Assembly: GCF_001514115.1 (NCBI RefSeq)
Contig: NZ_KQ948474.1
Location: forward strand, 47,945-111,944
Direction: 5' to 3'
From: Streptomyces olivochromogenes
GTDB taxonomy: Bacteria > Actinomycetota > Actinomycetes > Streptomycetales > Streptomycetaceae
Length of the DNA: 64,000 bases
Position 1 is the first letter of the stretch; each line of letters opens with the position of its first letter. The notes under the pieces are model-generated. The model did no database searches and was not told the origin of the DNA. It was given only the letters and a program-made list of their open reading frames with translations. Shown piece after piece: positions 1 through 7,672 of this stretch. Both the position numbers and the translations under genes were made by a program.

Positions 1-384
1 GCCGAACACCGCTCCGTCCCGGTCGGCCAGCAGGGCCGCCCGGCCCGGCGGGAACGAGATGGGCCCCACCGCGGTCGTACCCCCGCGCTCCTGACTACGG
101 GACACCGTCTCGTCCGCACTCGCCACCGCGAAGTACGGGGTCCACGTGGCCACCCTCCCTCCGAAGCCGGACATCGCCGAGACGCCGGCGACCGGCACCC
201 CGTTGACCCGGGCGAACCGGTACTCCCTGCCCAGCTTCCCCGCGTGCCACTCCCAGCCCAGTACGGCGTGGTAGAAATCCTGCGCGGCCCGCAGATCGCG
301 GGTGGCCAGGCTGACCCAGCAGGGCGCTCCGAACACCGAGTGGCTGGAGACAACCGCGCGGTCGAGTGTTCCGTCGCTCTTCAT
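1..384 (-). CDS. VOC (glyoxalase/bleomycin-resistance fold) protein, cut by window start
   Basis: Reads from an ATG at 384 without a stop to base 1, so the C-terminus lies outside the window; 128 codons are visible. After a short leader the protein enters a typical VOC beta-alpha-beta module: a segment CWVSLATRDLRAAQDFYHAV (residues about 21-40), an LGWEW motif, then a second half beginning WTPYFAVASADETVSRS, the usual start of the second repeat in two-domain VOC proteins of Streptomyces. The family includes glyoxalases, dioxygenases and antibiotic-binding proteins, and nothing visible picks a substrate. The next gene upstream on the same strand ends at 614 with a strong hairpin between, so it is probably transcribed alone. 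Confidence 0.8.
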   Translation of the reverse strand, partial: MKSDGTLDRAVVSSHSVFGAPCWVSLATRDLRAAQDFYHAVLGWEWHAGKLGREYRFARVNGVPVAGVSAMSGFGGRVATWTPYFAVASADETVSRSQERGGTTAVGPISFPPGRAALLADRDGAVFG

Positions 385-483
385 CGCTGTACCGTCCTGA
401 CCTCACTGGTCTGCAGCGGCTGGACGCGAGTACTCCGGGACGTCGGTGGCGTACGGCACGCGACCGGCACCCGCCCAGCCCGG

Positions 484-510
484 GGAGGCCTTCCGCACCG
501 GAAGGCCTCC
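484..510 (-). terminator. Strong hairpin after the DUF4177 gene
   Basis: Perfect 12-bp stem, GGAGGCCTTCCG and its complement, closing a 3-base loop. It lies about 100 bases downstream of the DUF4177 stop on the minus strand and upstream of the VOC start. No T-run is evident, as is usual for Streptomyces terminators. The rest of 385-613 shows no gene. Confidence 0.55.
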
Positions 511-613
511 GACGGCTCAGGAGTACCCGCGGATCCGCTGTCTCATCAGCTCCAGCATCCCCCGCCTCGGCCTCCTACGCACCATACAAAGACATGAACG
601 GGCATAAACGGAT

Positions 614-829
614 TTATGCTCGGGGTCGCTCGAAGGTCAGGAGCAACCCCTCCACCGCGCCGGGGCCTATGCGGCCCTTGACATCGGCGGACGTGATCGC
701 TTTGAGCGCCCAGCCGTCCCCGGCGTGCTTGTTCAGAACCTTCTCCAGCTTGTCGCTGTCCAGCGCGTCGCCGATGAGCGACTCCCGGAAGGTGACGACC
801 TTGTACTCGTACGTGTAAGCGTTGCTCAT
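614..829 (-). CDS. DUF4177 domain-containing small protein
   Basis: A 71-residue protein starting MSNAYTYEYKVVTFRESLIG. The start at 829 is chosen over an in-frame ATG at 874 because AGGAGA lies about ten bases upstream and because DUF4177 proteins usually begin with this short beta-strand (YEYKVV). The pattern of a YKVV strand, a predicted helix carrying LEKVLNKHAGDGW and a closing strand LLLTFER matches the family, in which the 'G(D/E)GWEL' turn is conserved; here it is GDGWALK. No catalytic residues are evident and the function is unknown. It stands alone, with a hairpin downstream and the divergent PLP enzyme upstream. Confidence 0.8.
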   Translation of the reverse strand: MSNAYTYEYKVVTFRESLIGDALDSDKLEKVLNKHAGDGWALKAITSADVKGRIGPGAVEGLLLTFERPRA

Positions 830-994
830 GACTGCGGGGTTCTCCTGCGGTTCGAACGGTATGGCCGCGCCCACCCAATCACTGTTCGATGGCGTGGCAC
901 AGGGGAGAGGCCCGTCCGTACGGATACCTTTGGTGAAGCTTCATGGAGGGTCGGTCCGGGGCGTGGGGAAGGACCGGCCGGGCGGAGGGAACTC

Positions 995-2527
995 ATGGAC
1001 AAAGCACCGGGCAGCGGCCACATACGCGCGACCGAAAAGGCTTCCGGAGGCACTGCCGCCGGCGACGGGGGCACGGACGTCTTCGCCGGGCTGCGGGCGC
1101 GCGACTTCGGCTACCTCGACGAGGGCGGCCACACCTACCTCGACCACACGGGCGCCGGGCTTCCGCCACGCTCGCTCGTCACGGGGAGTGCCGAACGGAT
1201 CACCGGCGGGTTATTCGGCAACCCGCACTCCGAGAGCCCGGCCTCCCGCGCCTCGGGACTGCTGCTCGCGGAGGCCCGCCGCGCGGTGCTCCGGCACTTC
1301 GGCGCGGACCCCGCCGAGTACGCCGTGATCTTCACGCCCAACGCCACGGGCGCGCTGCGCCTGGTAGGCGAGGCGTATCCGTTCGTGCGCGGCAGCAGGC
1401 TGGTGATGTCGCTGGACAACCACAACTCGGTCAACGGTCTGCGCGAGTACGCGCGGGCCAGAGGAGCCGCGGCGGCGTACGTCCCCGTGAGCGGGCCCGG
1501 CCTGCGGATCGAGGAGGAACGGCTGTGGGACGCGCTGACCGCGCGCGGACGCGGTCCCGGGCGTCATCTGAGCCGTCTGAGCCGCCTGAGCCGCCTGAGC
1601 CGCCGGGGGCGGCGCGACGGCGTGGGACCGCGCGGGCTGCTGGCCTACCCGGCCCAGAGCAACTTCACCGGCGTCCAGCATCCGCTGGAGTGGATCGCGC
1701 GGGCGCAGGAGCAGGGCTACGACGTCCTGCTGGACGCGGCCGCCTTCGTGCCGACGAACCCGCTCGACCTCGGCCGGTTCCACCCGGACTTCACCGTGGT
1801 CAGCTGGTACAAGGTCTTCGGCCACCCCACCGGCATCGGCAGTCTGATCGCCCGCCGGGAGGCCCTCGCCAAGCTGCGCCGGCCCTGGTTCTCGGGTGGC
1901 ACGATCTACGCGGTCAGCGCGCAGGCGCAGTGGCACGTCCTCGCCGACGACGAGGCGGCCTTCGAGGACGGCACGGTGAACTTCCTGTCCGTCCCGGACG
2001 TCACCGCCGGGCTGGAGTGGATCGACCGCCTCGGCATGGACCGGGTGCACGCCCACGTCACCGGCCTCACCGGCCAACTGCTCACCGGCCTGAGGGCGTT
2101 GCGCCACAGCGACGGTTCCCCGATGGCCCGCGTGTACGGCCCCTTGGACGCCGGGGCGGCCCGTGGCGGCACGGTCGCGCTCAACCTGTTGGGTGCGGAC
2201 GGCCGGATAGTCGACGAGCGCGTCGTCACCCGTGACAGCGCAGCGCGCGGCATCTCGCTGCGGACCGGCTGCTTCTGCAACCCGGGTGCCGGAGAGGCGG
2301 CGTTCGCACTGCCGCTGCGCCGGCTGCGCTCGGCCGCGGGCAGGCAACTCGGTTCGATGGAGGAGTACTTGGACCTGCTGCGGCTGCCTTCGGCGGGTGC
2401 CGTCCGCATCTCCCTGGGCGTGTCGTCCCAGCCCAGGGACATCGAGACGTTCCTGACGTTCGTGACCCAGACCTACCGCGACCGGGTGCCGGGGGTGACG
2501 GGGCTGGCGGCTCGGGTGGGGTGCTGA
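995..2527 (+). CDS. Aminotransferase class V / Moco-sulfurase-like PLP enzyme
   Basis: A 510-residue fold-type I PLP enzyme. The start at 995 has GGAGGGA five bases upstream; in-frame codons further 5' do not look like protein. Visible motifs: N-terminal YLDHTGAGLPP, the cofactor segment TPNATGALRLVGEAYPF, DAAAFVPTNPLDL, the PLP lysine in SWYKVFGHPTG (about K273), and a C-terminal cysteine motif TGCFCNPGAGE (C426/C428). The last two match the N-terminal NifS-like domain of molybdenum-cofactor sulfurases, which transfer sulfur from cysteine. The C-terminal MOSC domain of eukaryotic MOCOS is absent, so it may be a free-standing sulfurtransferase or cysteine lyase. Codon 73 is TTA, which points to control by the bldA tRNA. 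A run of four LSR repeats (residues about 192-203) sits in a surface loop. It converges on the ABC transporter gene. Confidence 0.85.
   Translation: MDKAPGSGHIRATEKASGGTAAGDGGTDVFAGLRARDFGYLDEGGHTYLDHTGAGLPPRSLVTGSAERITGGLFGNPHSESPASRASGLLLAEARRAVLRHFGADPAEYAVIFTPNATGALRLVGEAYPFVRGSRLVMSLDNHNSVNGLREYARARGAAAAYVPVSGPGLRIEEERLWDALTARGRGPGRHLSRLSRLSRLSRRGRRDGVGPRGLLAYPAQSNFTGVQHPLEWIARAQEQGYDVLLDAAAFVPTNPLDLGRFHPDFTVVSWYKVFGHPTGIGSLIARREALAKLRRPWFSGGTIYAVSAQAQWHVLADDEAAFEDGTVNFLSVPDVTAGLEWIDRLGMDRVHAHVTGLTGQLLTGLRALRHSDGSPMARVYGPLDAGAARGGTVALNLLGADGRIVDERVVTRDSAARGISLRTGCFCNPGAGEAAFALPLRRLRSAAGRQLGSMEEYLDLLRLPSAGAVRISLGVSSQPRDIETFLTFVTQTYRDRVPGVTGLAARVGC
1568..1603 (+). repeat. Four tandem copies of a 9-bp in-frame repeat
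   Basis: CTGAGCCGT followed by three exact CTGAGCCGC units, coding for LSR x4 inside the PLP enzyme. The unit is a multiple of three, so copy-number changes keep the frame. Confidence 0.9.
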
Positions 2528-2551
2528 GGGTCTGGCGGGGGTGACAGCCGC

Positions 2552-4258
2552 TCAGTGACCCGCCCGGCTCCGTACCGCGCCCTCCCGGCACTTGCGCACC
2601 AGGACCGCCCACGTCACCGCGAGGAACAGCACGGCGAACCCCGCGAGGATCAGCCAGCCGCGGCTCGCCGGATGACCGAACGAGTCCCCGTACGAGTCCA
2701 GCAGCGGCGGTCCCAGGGGCGACGCGCCCGTGCGCCACAGCGACTCCAGGCCGACCCCGCTGCCCAGTGCCTCGAACGCCCACCGGTTGGTCATCGCCCA
2801 GCTGATCGCCTCCCCGGCACCGGTCATCCGCGGCACCGGCACGAACGCCCCCGAGAACAGCACCTGCGGGAAGCACAGCAGCGGCAGCATCAGCGTCGCC
2901 TGACCCGGCTCCGTCACCGCTGCCGAGGCCAGCAGACCCAGCGCGAGGGCCGCCGCCGAGGCCAGCACGCTCGACACGAACAGCGAACCGTACGTGCCCC
3001 ATCCGGCCGCGGGCAGCCGGTCCAGCGCCCGCAGCACCACCAGCAGCAGCACGTCGGCGACCGCGAGCACCGGCAGCATGGTGGTCAGCTTCGAGGCGAC
3101 GTAGGGGCCGATCCGCAGCCCGGCCAGCCATTCCCGGCGCAGCACGGGCAGCTCCGTGCAGATCTGCAGCAGCCCGTACGTCAGGCCGAAGAAGAACGCG
3201 CCGAACGCGATCCAGAACATGATCATCGCGGTCGATCCGGGGTCGGGCGCCGCGCGATCGAAAGCGCCCGCCCGGAACAGCACCGCGAACATCGCCACGA
3301 TCATCACCGGCGAACCGGCAAGGACGGCGACCGAAAGCCGGTTGTGCAGGAGGAGTGCGGTACCGCGACGGGTGAGCAGCGCCCATTGGCGCAGGGCGCC
3401 GACACGCCGGAGGGGAACGGGAGGTGACGGTGTGTCGGCCTGGCGTACGTCGTCCGGCGGCACGGCGCGCTCGACGCGTACACCCTGGGCCACCGCCTCG
3501 TACACCTCCTCGACCGTGCCCACCCCGAACGCCCCGGACAGCGAGCCCGGTTCACCGGCGTACGCGACCTCGCCGTCGGGGGAGAGGAACACCACCTGGT
3601 CGCCGCGGAGCAGATCGGCGAGCGTGTGCGTGGTGAGGACGACGGTGGTGCCGTCCTCGGCCAGCGCGCGCAGGGTCCGCAGCAGGGCGGCACCGGTCAC
3701 CGGGTCGAGCCCGGAGGTGGGCTCGTCGAGGAAGAGCACGCGGGGGCGGGTGAGCAACTCGACGGCGATACTGGCCCGTTTGCGCTCCCCGCCGCTCAGC
3801 GCACGTACGGGCGTCGCCGCCCGGGAGGAGAGACCGAGAGCCTCCAGGACCCGGTCCACGCCCGCCGCGACGGACTCGGGCGTCGTGCCCGGCGGCATGC
3901 GCAGGCCCGCCGCGTACACCAGCGTCCGGCGCAGCGGCAGCTCGCGGTGGATGATGTCCTCCTGCGGAACGAACCCGAACTCCGGCCCCGGTGGGCCGGG
4001 TTGCGCCCCGTCGTGCAGGACCGTCCCCGCCGTCGGCGCGCGCAGCCCGGCGAGCGTCTGCAACAGGATCGTCTTGCCCGCTCCGCTGCTCCCGGCGATC
4101 ACGGTGAGCCGACCGGGCGCGACGTCGAGGGACACGTCGTGCAGGACGTTCCCGGCGCCGTGTATGCGCTGGCCCACCGAACGTGCCTGTATGCGCAGGC
4201 CGTCGACCGAGGTGGCGGAGGCTTCGGCGGACGAGGACGGCTGTGTGGGCGTCGGCAT
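2552..4258 (-). CDS. ABCG-type ABC transporter, ATPase fused to permease
   Basis: A 568-residue half-transporter. The ATPase comes first: Walker A GSSGAGKT (around residue 55), ABC signature LSGGERKR (around residue 157), Walker B RVLFLDEPTSGLD and the H-loop LTTHTLA. The C-terminal half (from about residue 310) has about six hydrophobic segments of the ABC2-membrane type, including FWIAFGAFFFGLTYGL. This NBD-first order is that of the ABCG/White family, which exports lipids, sterols or drugs; such half-transporters act as dimers. The start at 4258 (MPTPTQPSSS) gives a normal N-terminus but its ribosome-binding site is weak. The gene follows the split acyltransferase pair by 82 bases on the same strand, so it may export their product, which is unknown. 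Confidence 0.85.
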   Translation of the reverse strand: MPTPTQPSSSAEASATSVDGLRIQARSVGQRIHGAGNVLHDVSLDVAPGRLTVIAGSSGAGKTILLQTLAGLRAPTAGTVLHDGAQPGPPGPEFGFVPQEDIIHRELPLRRTLVYAAGLRMPPGTTPESVAAGVDRVLEALGLSSRAATPVRALSGGERKRASIAVELLTRPRVLFLDEPTSGLDPVTGAALLRTLRALAEDGTTVVLTTHTLADLLRGDQVVFLSPDGEVAYAGEPGSLSGAFGVGTVEEVYEAVAQGVRVERAVPPDDVRQADTPSPPVPLRRVGALRQWALLTRRGTALLLHNRLSVAVLAGSPVMIVAMFAVLFRAGAFDRAAPDPGSTAMIMFWIAFGAFFFGLTYGLLQICTELPVLRREWLAGLRIGPYVASKLTTMLPVLAVADVLLLVVLRALDRLPAAGWGTYGSLFVSSVLASAAALALGLLASAAVTEPGQATLMLPLLCFPQVLFSGAFVPVPRMTGAGEAISWAMTNRWAFEALGSGVGLESLWRTGASPLGPPLLDSYGDSFGHPASRGWLILAGFAVLFLAVTWAVLVRKCREGAVRSRAGH

Positions 4259-4340
4259 GGGAGCAGCATGCCAGGGGGTGGCGCACCGCGCGGCCCAACC
4301 GTAGGCGCACGCCCCCAAAGGACGCGGCGTTCCGCGCGGG

Positions 4341-5045
4341 CTACCGAGGCGTCGCGAACCCCGGCGACCGGGCCGGCTCCGGGCGATGGACGCCGCGCGG
4401 CCGGTACGCGAGCCGGTCCGCCACGCCCGCCAGATCCGCGAGCAGCCATACGATCGCGAGCCACATCTCGGTGCCCTGAAGCCCCGGCTCGCGGCCCGGA
4501 CCCCCACCGCCCTCGCCCGCGGGACCGAAACCGAATCCGGCGCCGTCCCGCCAGCGCCCCAGCGCCCGCGCCAGCTGTTCCTCGGCCCACGACCGCACCT
4601 CGGCCGCCCGATGCCCGCTGCGCCGTCCCGCGAGCCACAGGGGATGGGCCACGTCCAGCACGTTGCAGGCGTTCTCCCGGCCGGCCGCGAACCAGCGCTG
4701 ATCGCGGCCATGGGCCAGTACGGTGTCCACGACCCGCTCCGCGTACGGCACTTCGAGCCCGAACTGGGCGTAGGAGCCCCGGGTGAGCCGGTAGTAGCCG
4801 TTGACCAGCTGCAGCCGATCCGCGGCGGGCGACCCGGCGGTGCCCCACATCCCCGTCCACGGGTCCACCCGTGTGGTGAGCCAGCCGAACAGCGCCTCCA
4901 GCGCGCCCGGCTCCCCGTCCTGGACGCCGAGCTCCAGATTGCGATGGGCGCCGGTCGCCCAGCAGTCCACCCACGCGCCGGCCGACCAGGTCCGCGTCCG
5001 CCACGGCAGTGACTCCAGCCGGGCGAGCAGCTGACCGGCCGTCAT
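4341..5045 (-). CDS. Helical-repeat protein; probable detached C-terminal half of the acyltransferase
   Basis: 234 residues from an ATG whose ATGA overlaps the stop of the preceding gene (5042-6142). A GTG a few codons upstream (5063) is also in frame. The sequence is rich in tryptophan and aromatic helices (LPWRTRTWSAGAWVDCWATG, WTGMWGTAG, ENACNVLDVAHPLWL, GLQGTEMWLAIVWLLADL), the look of an alpha/alpha-toroid similar to prenyltransferase or glycosidase folds. Its first residues continue directly the helical C-terminal domain of the acyltransferase, which ends abruptly at LLGSASPNP. Either the two are translationally coupled subunits, or one ancestral protein of about 600 residues was split by a one-base shift. 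No catalytic role can be assigned. Confidence 0.7.
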   Translation of the reverse strand: MTAGQLLARLESLPWRTRTWSAGAWVDCWATGAHRNLELGVQDGEPGALEALFGWLTTRVDPWTGMWGTAGSPAADRLQLVNGYYRLTRGSYAQFGLEVPYAERVVDTVLAHGRDQRWFAAGRENACNVLDVAHPLWLAGRRSGHRAAEVRSWAEEQLARALGRWRDGAGFGFGPAGEGGGGPGREPGLQGTEMWLAIVWLLADLAGVADRLAYRPRGVHRPEPARSPGFATPR

Positions 5046-6142
5046 GCGGCGCACCACGTGCACGGGTTGGGTGAGGCGGAGCCCAGCAGGTCCAGGGCGT
5101 AGCCCACGGCCAGCACGTGGTACTCGGCGGTGCCGTCATCGATCCAGCCGTCGGCGGCCGGGGCGGGAAGCACCCCCGGACCGCCGTCCGGAGCGAACTC
5201 GGGTACCAGCCCGCTGCCCGGATCCTGAAGGGCGCGCAGCCGCGCGGCGTGTTCGTCGGTGGCCAACTGCTCCGGAGGGGAGTCCAGCAGCAGATCGGCG
5301 ATCTCGACGGCGTCGCAGTGCGCTCGAACGGTCGCGGGAGCGCCCGGCCGGTCGGCGTAACGGCCGGTGTCGGGGTTCCAGCACCGGGCGACGAGATCGG
5401 CGGCCTGCGCCCGGGCCCGGTCGGCGAACCGGGCGACGGCGTCCCCCAAGTCGCCTGACGGGTCACCCGGGCGGCCGCCCGACAGGTCGTCCGAGAGTCC
5501 GCCCGGCAGATCGCCCGAGAATCCGCCCGGCAGATCGCCCGAGACCGCTCCATCCCGTCGTGGTCCGCTCTGGGAGCGGCGATCGCGCAGGGGGCGGGCC
5601 GGGTTGCCCGCCGCGACCGTCCACGGCGCCAGATCCTTGGTGACGACCGCGCCCGCGCCCACGACGCAGTGGTCGCCGATCGTCACCCCGTCCACTACGA
5701 CCACGTGCGAGCCGATCCACACGTCGTCGCCGACGGTGATGCCCTTGCCGGTGAGGGGCTGCCGGTGCACCGGCCGGTCGGGGGCGAAGCCGTGGTTGAA
5801 GCCGAGCAGCGAACTGTGCGCGCCGATCCGGACCCCGTCGCCGAGCGTGATCCGGCCCCGGACGGTGGCATACGGGTTGACCGTGCAGTCGTCGCCCGCG
5901 GTCACCTCACCGGTGACGTAGGCGTGCCCGGCGATGTAGGAGTCGGCGCCCAGGCGCAGTGTGTCGGTGAAGACCCCGGCGGCCGGAGAGACGTAGCAAC
6001 GCGGCCCGAGGCGCACGCCTGATTCCGAAAGCCGTTGCTGGTGCGCGTCCTGCGCGGCCCGCTGCCCGGCGGAGGCACGGTCCACGAAGTCCCAGGGGCA
6101 GTAGTCGAAGTAGGCGTCATCGAGAGCGGTTTCCGCGTCCAT
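5042..6142 (-). CDS. Hexapeptide-repeat (LbH) acyltransferase with helical C-terminal extension
   Basis: 366 residues from the ATG at 6142 (MDAETALDDAYFDYCPWDF). The same frame stays open upstream through an 18-bp repeat array to 6421, so a longer N-terminus cannot be excluded. Residues about 45-180 form a left-handed beta-helix of the maltose/galactoside acetyltransferase type: hexapeptide turns (VFTDTLRLGADSYIAGHAYV, ITVGDDVWIGSHVVVVDG, VTIGDHCVVGAGAVVTKDL), a loop containing GFNHGFAPD whose histidine fits the catalytic position, and the closing AAGNPARPLRDRR. These enzymes transfer acetyl groups from acetyl-CoA to sugars or amines. A low-complexity linker of GDLPGG-like repeats (about residues 195-230) leads to a helical domain continued by the overlapping next gene. 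Confidence 0.8.
   Translation of the reverse strand: MDAETALDDAYFDYCPWDFVDRASAGQRAAQDAHQQRLSESGVRLGPRCYVSPAAGVFTDTLRLGADSYIAGHAYVTGEVTAGDDCTVNPYATVRGRITLGDGVRIGAHSSLLGFNHGFAPDRPVHRQPLTGKGITVGDDVWIGSHVVVVDGVTIGDHCVVGAGAVVTKDLAPWTVAAGNPARPLRDRRSQSGPRRDGAVSGDLPGGFSGDLPGGLSDDLSGGRPGDPSGDLGDAVARFADRARAQAADLVARCWNPDTGRYADRPGAPATVRAHCDAVEIADLLLDSPPEQLATDEHAARLRALQDPGSGLVPEFAPDGGPGVLPAPAADGWIDDGTAEYHVLAVGYALDLLGSASPNPCTWCAA
5463..5556 (-). repeat. Degenerate 24-bp repeats encoding the GDLPGG linker
   Basis: Successive units read SGDLPGGF, SGDLPGGL, SDDLSGGR and PGDPSGDL between the two domains of the acyltransferase. The period is about 24 bases, with the best match between the first two units. Confidence 0.6.
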
Positions 6143-6216
6143 CGCACGAGAGTCTAGAGAGCGCTTGCTGTCCGGGCAACGCCCGCCGATGCCGCCTGCG
6201 CGCGCTGCCGCCTCCT

Positions 6217-6288
6217 CGCGACTCGGTTTATCCGCGCGACTCGGTTCATCCGCGCGACGCGGCTCTTCGGCGCGACGCGGCCGACGTC
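6217..6288. repeat. 18-bp tandem repeat, about 3.5 units
   Basis: Units at 6217, 6235, 6253 and 6271, all beginning CGCGAC and diverging progressively (the first two are CGCGACTCGGTTTATCCG and CGCGACTCGGTTCATCCG). It lies upstream of the acyltransferase start but in its open frame on the minus strand, where it would encode PRRAEE/PRRADE/PSRADK-type hexapeptides. Confidence 0.75.
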
Positions 6289-6467
6289 GGCGGGAAATTG
6301 GCCCGGGCTGCGACCGCACACCCCGTGATGGTGTACCGCCGCAGCCCGGAACACTCCGTGGGACCCGCGTCGGAGCGCACGCGGGCTCCCCCATCCCCGC
6401 GGCGCGACGACCGGTCCGCACGTCGTGTCGTGATCCTGCAATCCCCCGTCATTCATGTCAACTGTTC

Positions 6468-6483
6468 TAGCCGAGTACGGCTA
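6468..6483. promoter_or_regulatory. Inverted repeat, candidate operator upstream of the HTH gene
   Basis: TAGCCG, a 4-base spacer AGTA, then CGGCTA; about 100 bases before the GTG start of the HTH regulator. Symmetry and position suit an operator for the divergent region, but the binding protein is unknown. Confidence 0.4.
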
Positions 6484-6581
6484 TTGGAGTATCTTCCGCT
6501 CTGGCCGGCCGGGCTCGGCAGCGGCTAAAGTCTCGGAAGTCAACGTGCAGTTCCCCCCGTCCGACACCAGGAGACCTGCCG

Positions 6582-7325
6582 GTGAGACAGACGCGCCGAG
6601 CGCTCGCCGAGACCCTCAGCCGTATCGGCTCGCTGATCGGGGACGGGCAGAGCCGCGACGACGTGCTCGACGTGGAACAGCTCTCGAACGAAAGCGGCGT
6701 CCCGCGAGACGTCGTCCGGATGCTCCTAGACGGCGAGGAGCCACCCGTCGAGGACATCACCGACCGGATCGTCCGCCGCATCGTGCACCTGCGCGAGACA
6801 CGCCTGCGCCCCGACGGGACCCGCCACTCCTACGACGAGATCGCCGCCTCCTACGGGGCCTCCAGGGCATCCCTGTCGAACCTCGTCAACAGCCGCCGGA
6901 AGACGCCCTCGCCGCAGATGCCTTCGCGCCAGGCGCTCTCGCCGCAGGTGCCCTCGGAGCAGGTGCCCTCGCGACAGACGGGGGAGCGGCGCCCGGCCCG
7001 CTCCGGTGGCCCGTTGGCATCCACCCAGGCCGGCATCGAGTCGTTCTTCTTCGGCCAGCCCAACGGCTGGCTCTCCGCCGAACCGCAGGCCTCGCTCGAC
7101 AACGCCCTCCAGCCCGTCCTGCGCGGCCTGGAGGGAGAGGCGGACGATCCGATGGCTCGGCTGCGCAGTACGCACGGGCTGCGGGAGTTGGCCGCGCGCG
7201 CCCCGCAATTGGCCGAAGAAGAGCTTCAGTTGGTGACTGACTGGATCGACACCATCCTGCAGCGCAGAAACGCTCAGCAGGTACGGGGTTCGGGGTCGGA
7301 CAGTTCGCACACCGAAGGGCACTGA
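6582..7325 (+). CDS. Helix-turn-helix regulator of the five-gene cassette
   Basis: 247 residues from a GTG at 6582 with AGGAGA seven bases upstream. Residues about 20-105 form a predicted DNA-binding part; HSYDEIAASYGASRASLSNLVNSRRK reads as an XRE-like helix-turn-helix. A repetitive linker follows (about residues 107-130, PSPQMPSRQ and LSPQVPSEQVPSRQ), then a helical C-terminal region starting GIESFFFGQPNGWL and ending in LQLVTDWIDTIL. It heads a collinear set: metallopeptidase, two related membrane proteins and FAD monooxygenase. Regulators of this kind paired with ImmA/IrrE-like peptidases are often cleaved or released by the peptidase, so it may be the peptidase's target; that is inference. 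A 347-base gap separates it from the peptidase gene. Confidence 0.75.
   Translation: MRQTRRALAETLSRIGSLIGDGQSRDDVLDVEQLSNESGVPRDVVRMLLDGEEPPVEDITDRIVRRIVHLRETRLRPDGTRHSYDEIAASYGASRASLSNLVNSRRKTPSPQMPSRQALSPQVPSEQVPSRQTGERRPARSGGPLASTQAGIESFFFGQPNGWLSAEPQASLDNALQPVLRGLEGEADDPMARLRSTHGLRELAARAPQLAEEELQLVTDWIDTILQRRNAQQVRGSGSDSSHTEGH
6901..6975 (+). repeat. Imperfect in-frame repeats in the HTH protein linker
   Basis: Repeated CC(T/C)TCG-containing units encode PSPQMPSRQ, LSPQVPSEQ and VPSRQ between the DNA-binding and C-terminal parts, consistent with a flexible tether. Confidence 0.5.
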
Positions 7326-7672
7326 TCATGGGGGTACACGGTCGTACGCAGGCGCGTCGCCGCCCTGGGCGGGAACCCCACGCCGCGCCGTCCGCCGGGC
7401 GCGGCCACCGGCAGGCGTCCTGTGCGCGGGCCGGAGCGCGTCCGGAACGCATCGGATGCGCCAGGACCGGATGCGTGTGTATCCCGTTTGATCGGTATTT
7501 GATCCCCCTCAGCTTGCTGCACACCGCAGAGCCTGGCGTGGCCGACAAGGCACCTTGTTTGGCATATTGACAGGCCGAGTTGGGCGTACCTTCGGCCGGG
7601 TGGGTGCAGGCAGGGTGGGATCGGTGGGCGCCGTGCGACGGTGGCCCATGCTGAAGTTCGCGGGGGAGAGCG
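7326..7672. other. Intergenic region before the metallopeptidase gene
   Basis: 347 bases with no convincing reading frame. A locally AT-richer stretch near 7545-7575 includes TTGACA at 7567-7572, but the best -10 candidate (TACCTT at 7587) is only 14 bases away. The metallopeptidase and membrane-protein genes may have their own promoter here. Confidence 0.35.

Larger units (their letters stand above)
6143..6581. other. Divergent intergenic region with a tandem repeat and a palindrome
   Basis: 439 bases between the minus-strand acyltransferase and the plus-strand HTH gene. It contains the 18-bp repeat array (6217-6288) and the TAGCCG/CGGCTA inverted repeat (6468-6483), annotated separately. 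No RNA gene or further reading frame is convincing. Confidence 0.6.

Noticed and set aside
5042..5063. Programmed ribosomal frameshift in the split acyltransferase
   Set aside because: No slippery heptamer or downstream stimulatory structure is evident; an ATGA overlap or a simple indel explains it better.
7567..7592. TTGACA-type promoter before the metallopeptidase gene
   Set aside because: The spacing to the best -10 hexamer is 14 bases, too short for a confident call.
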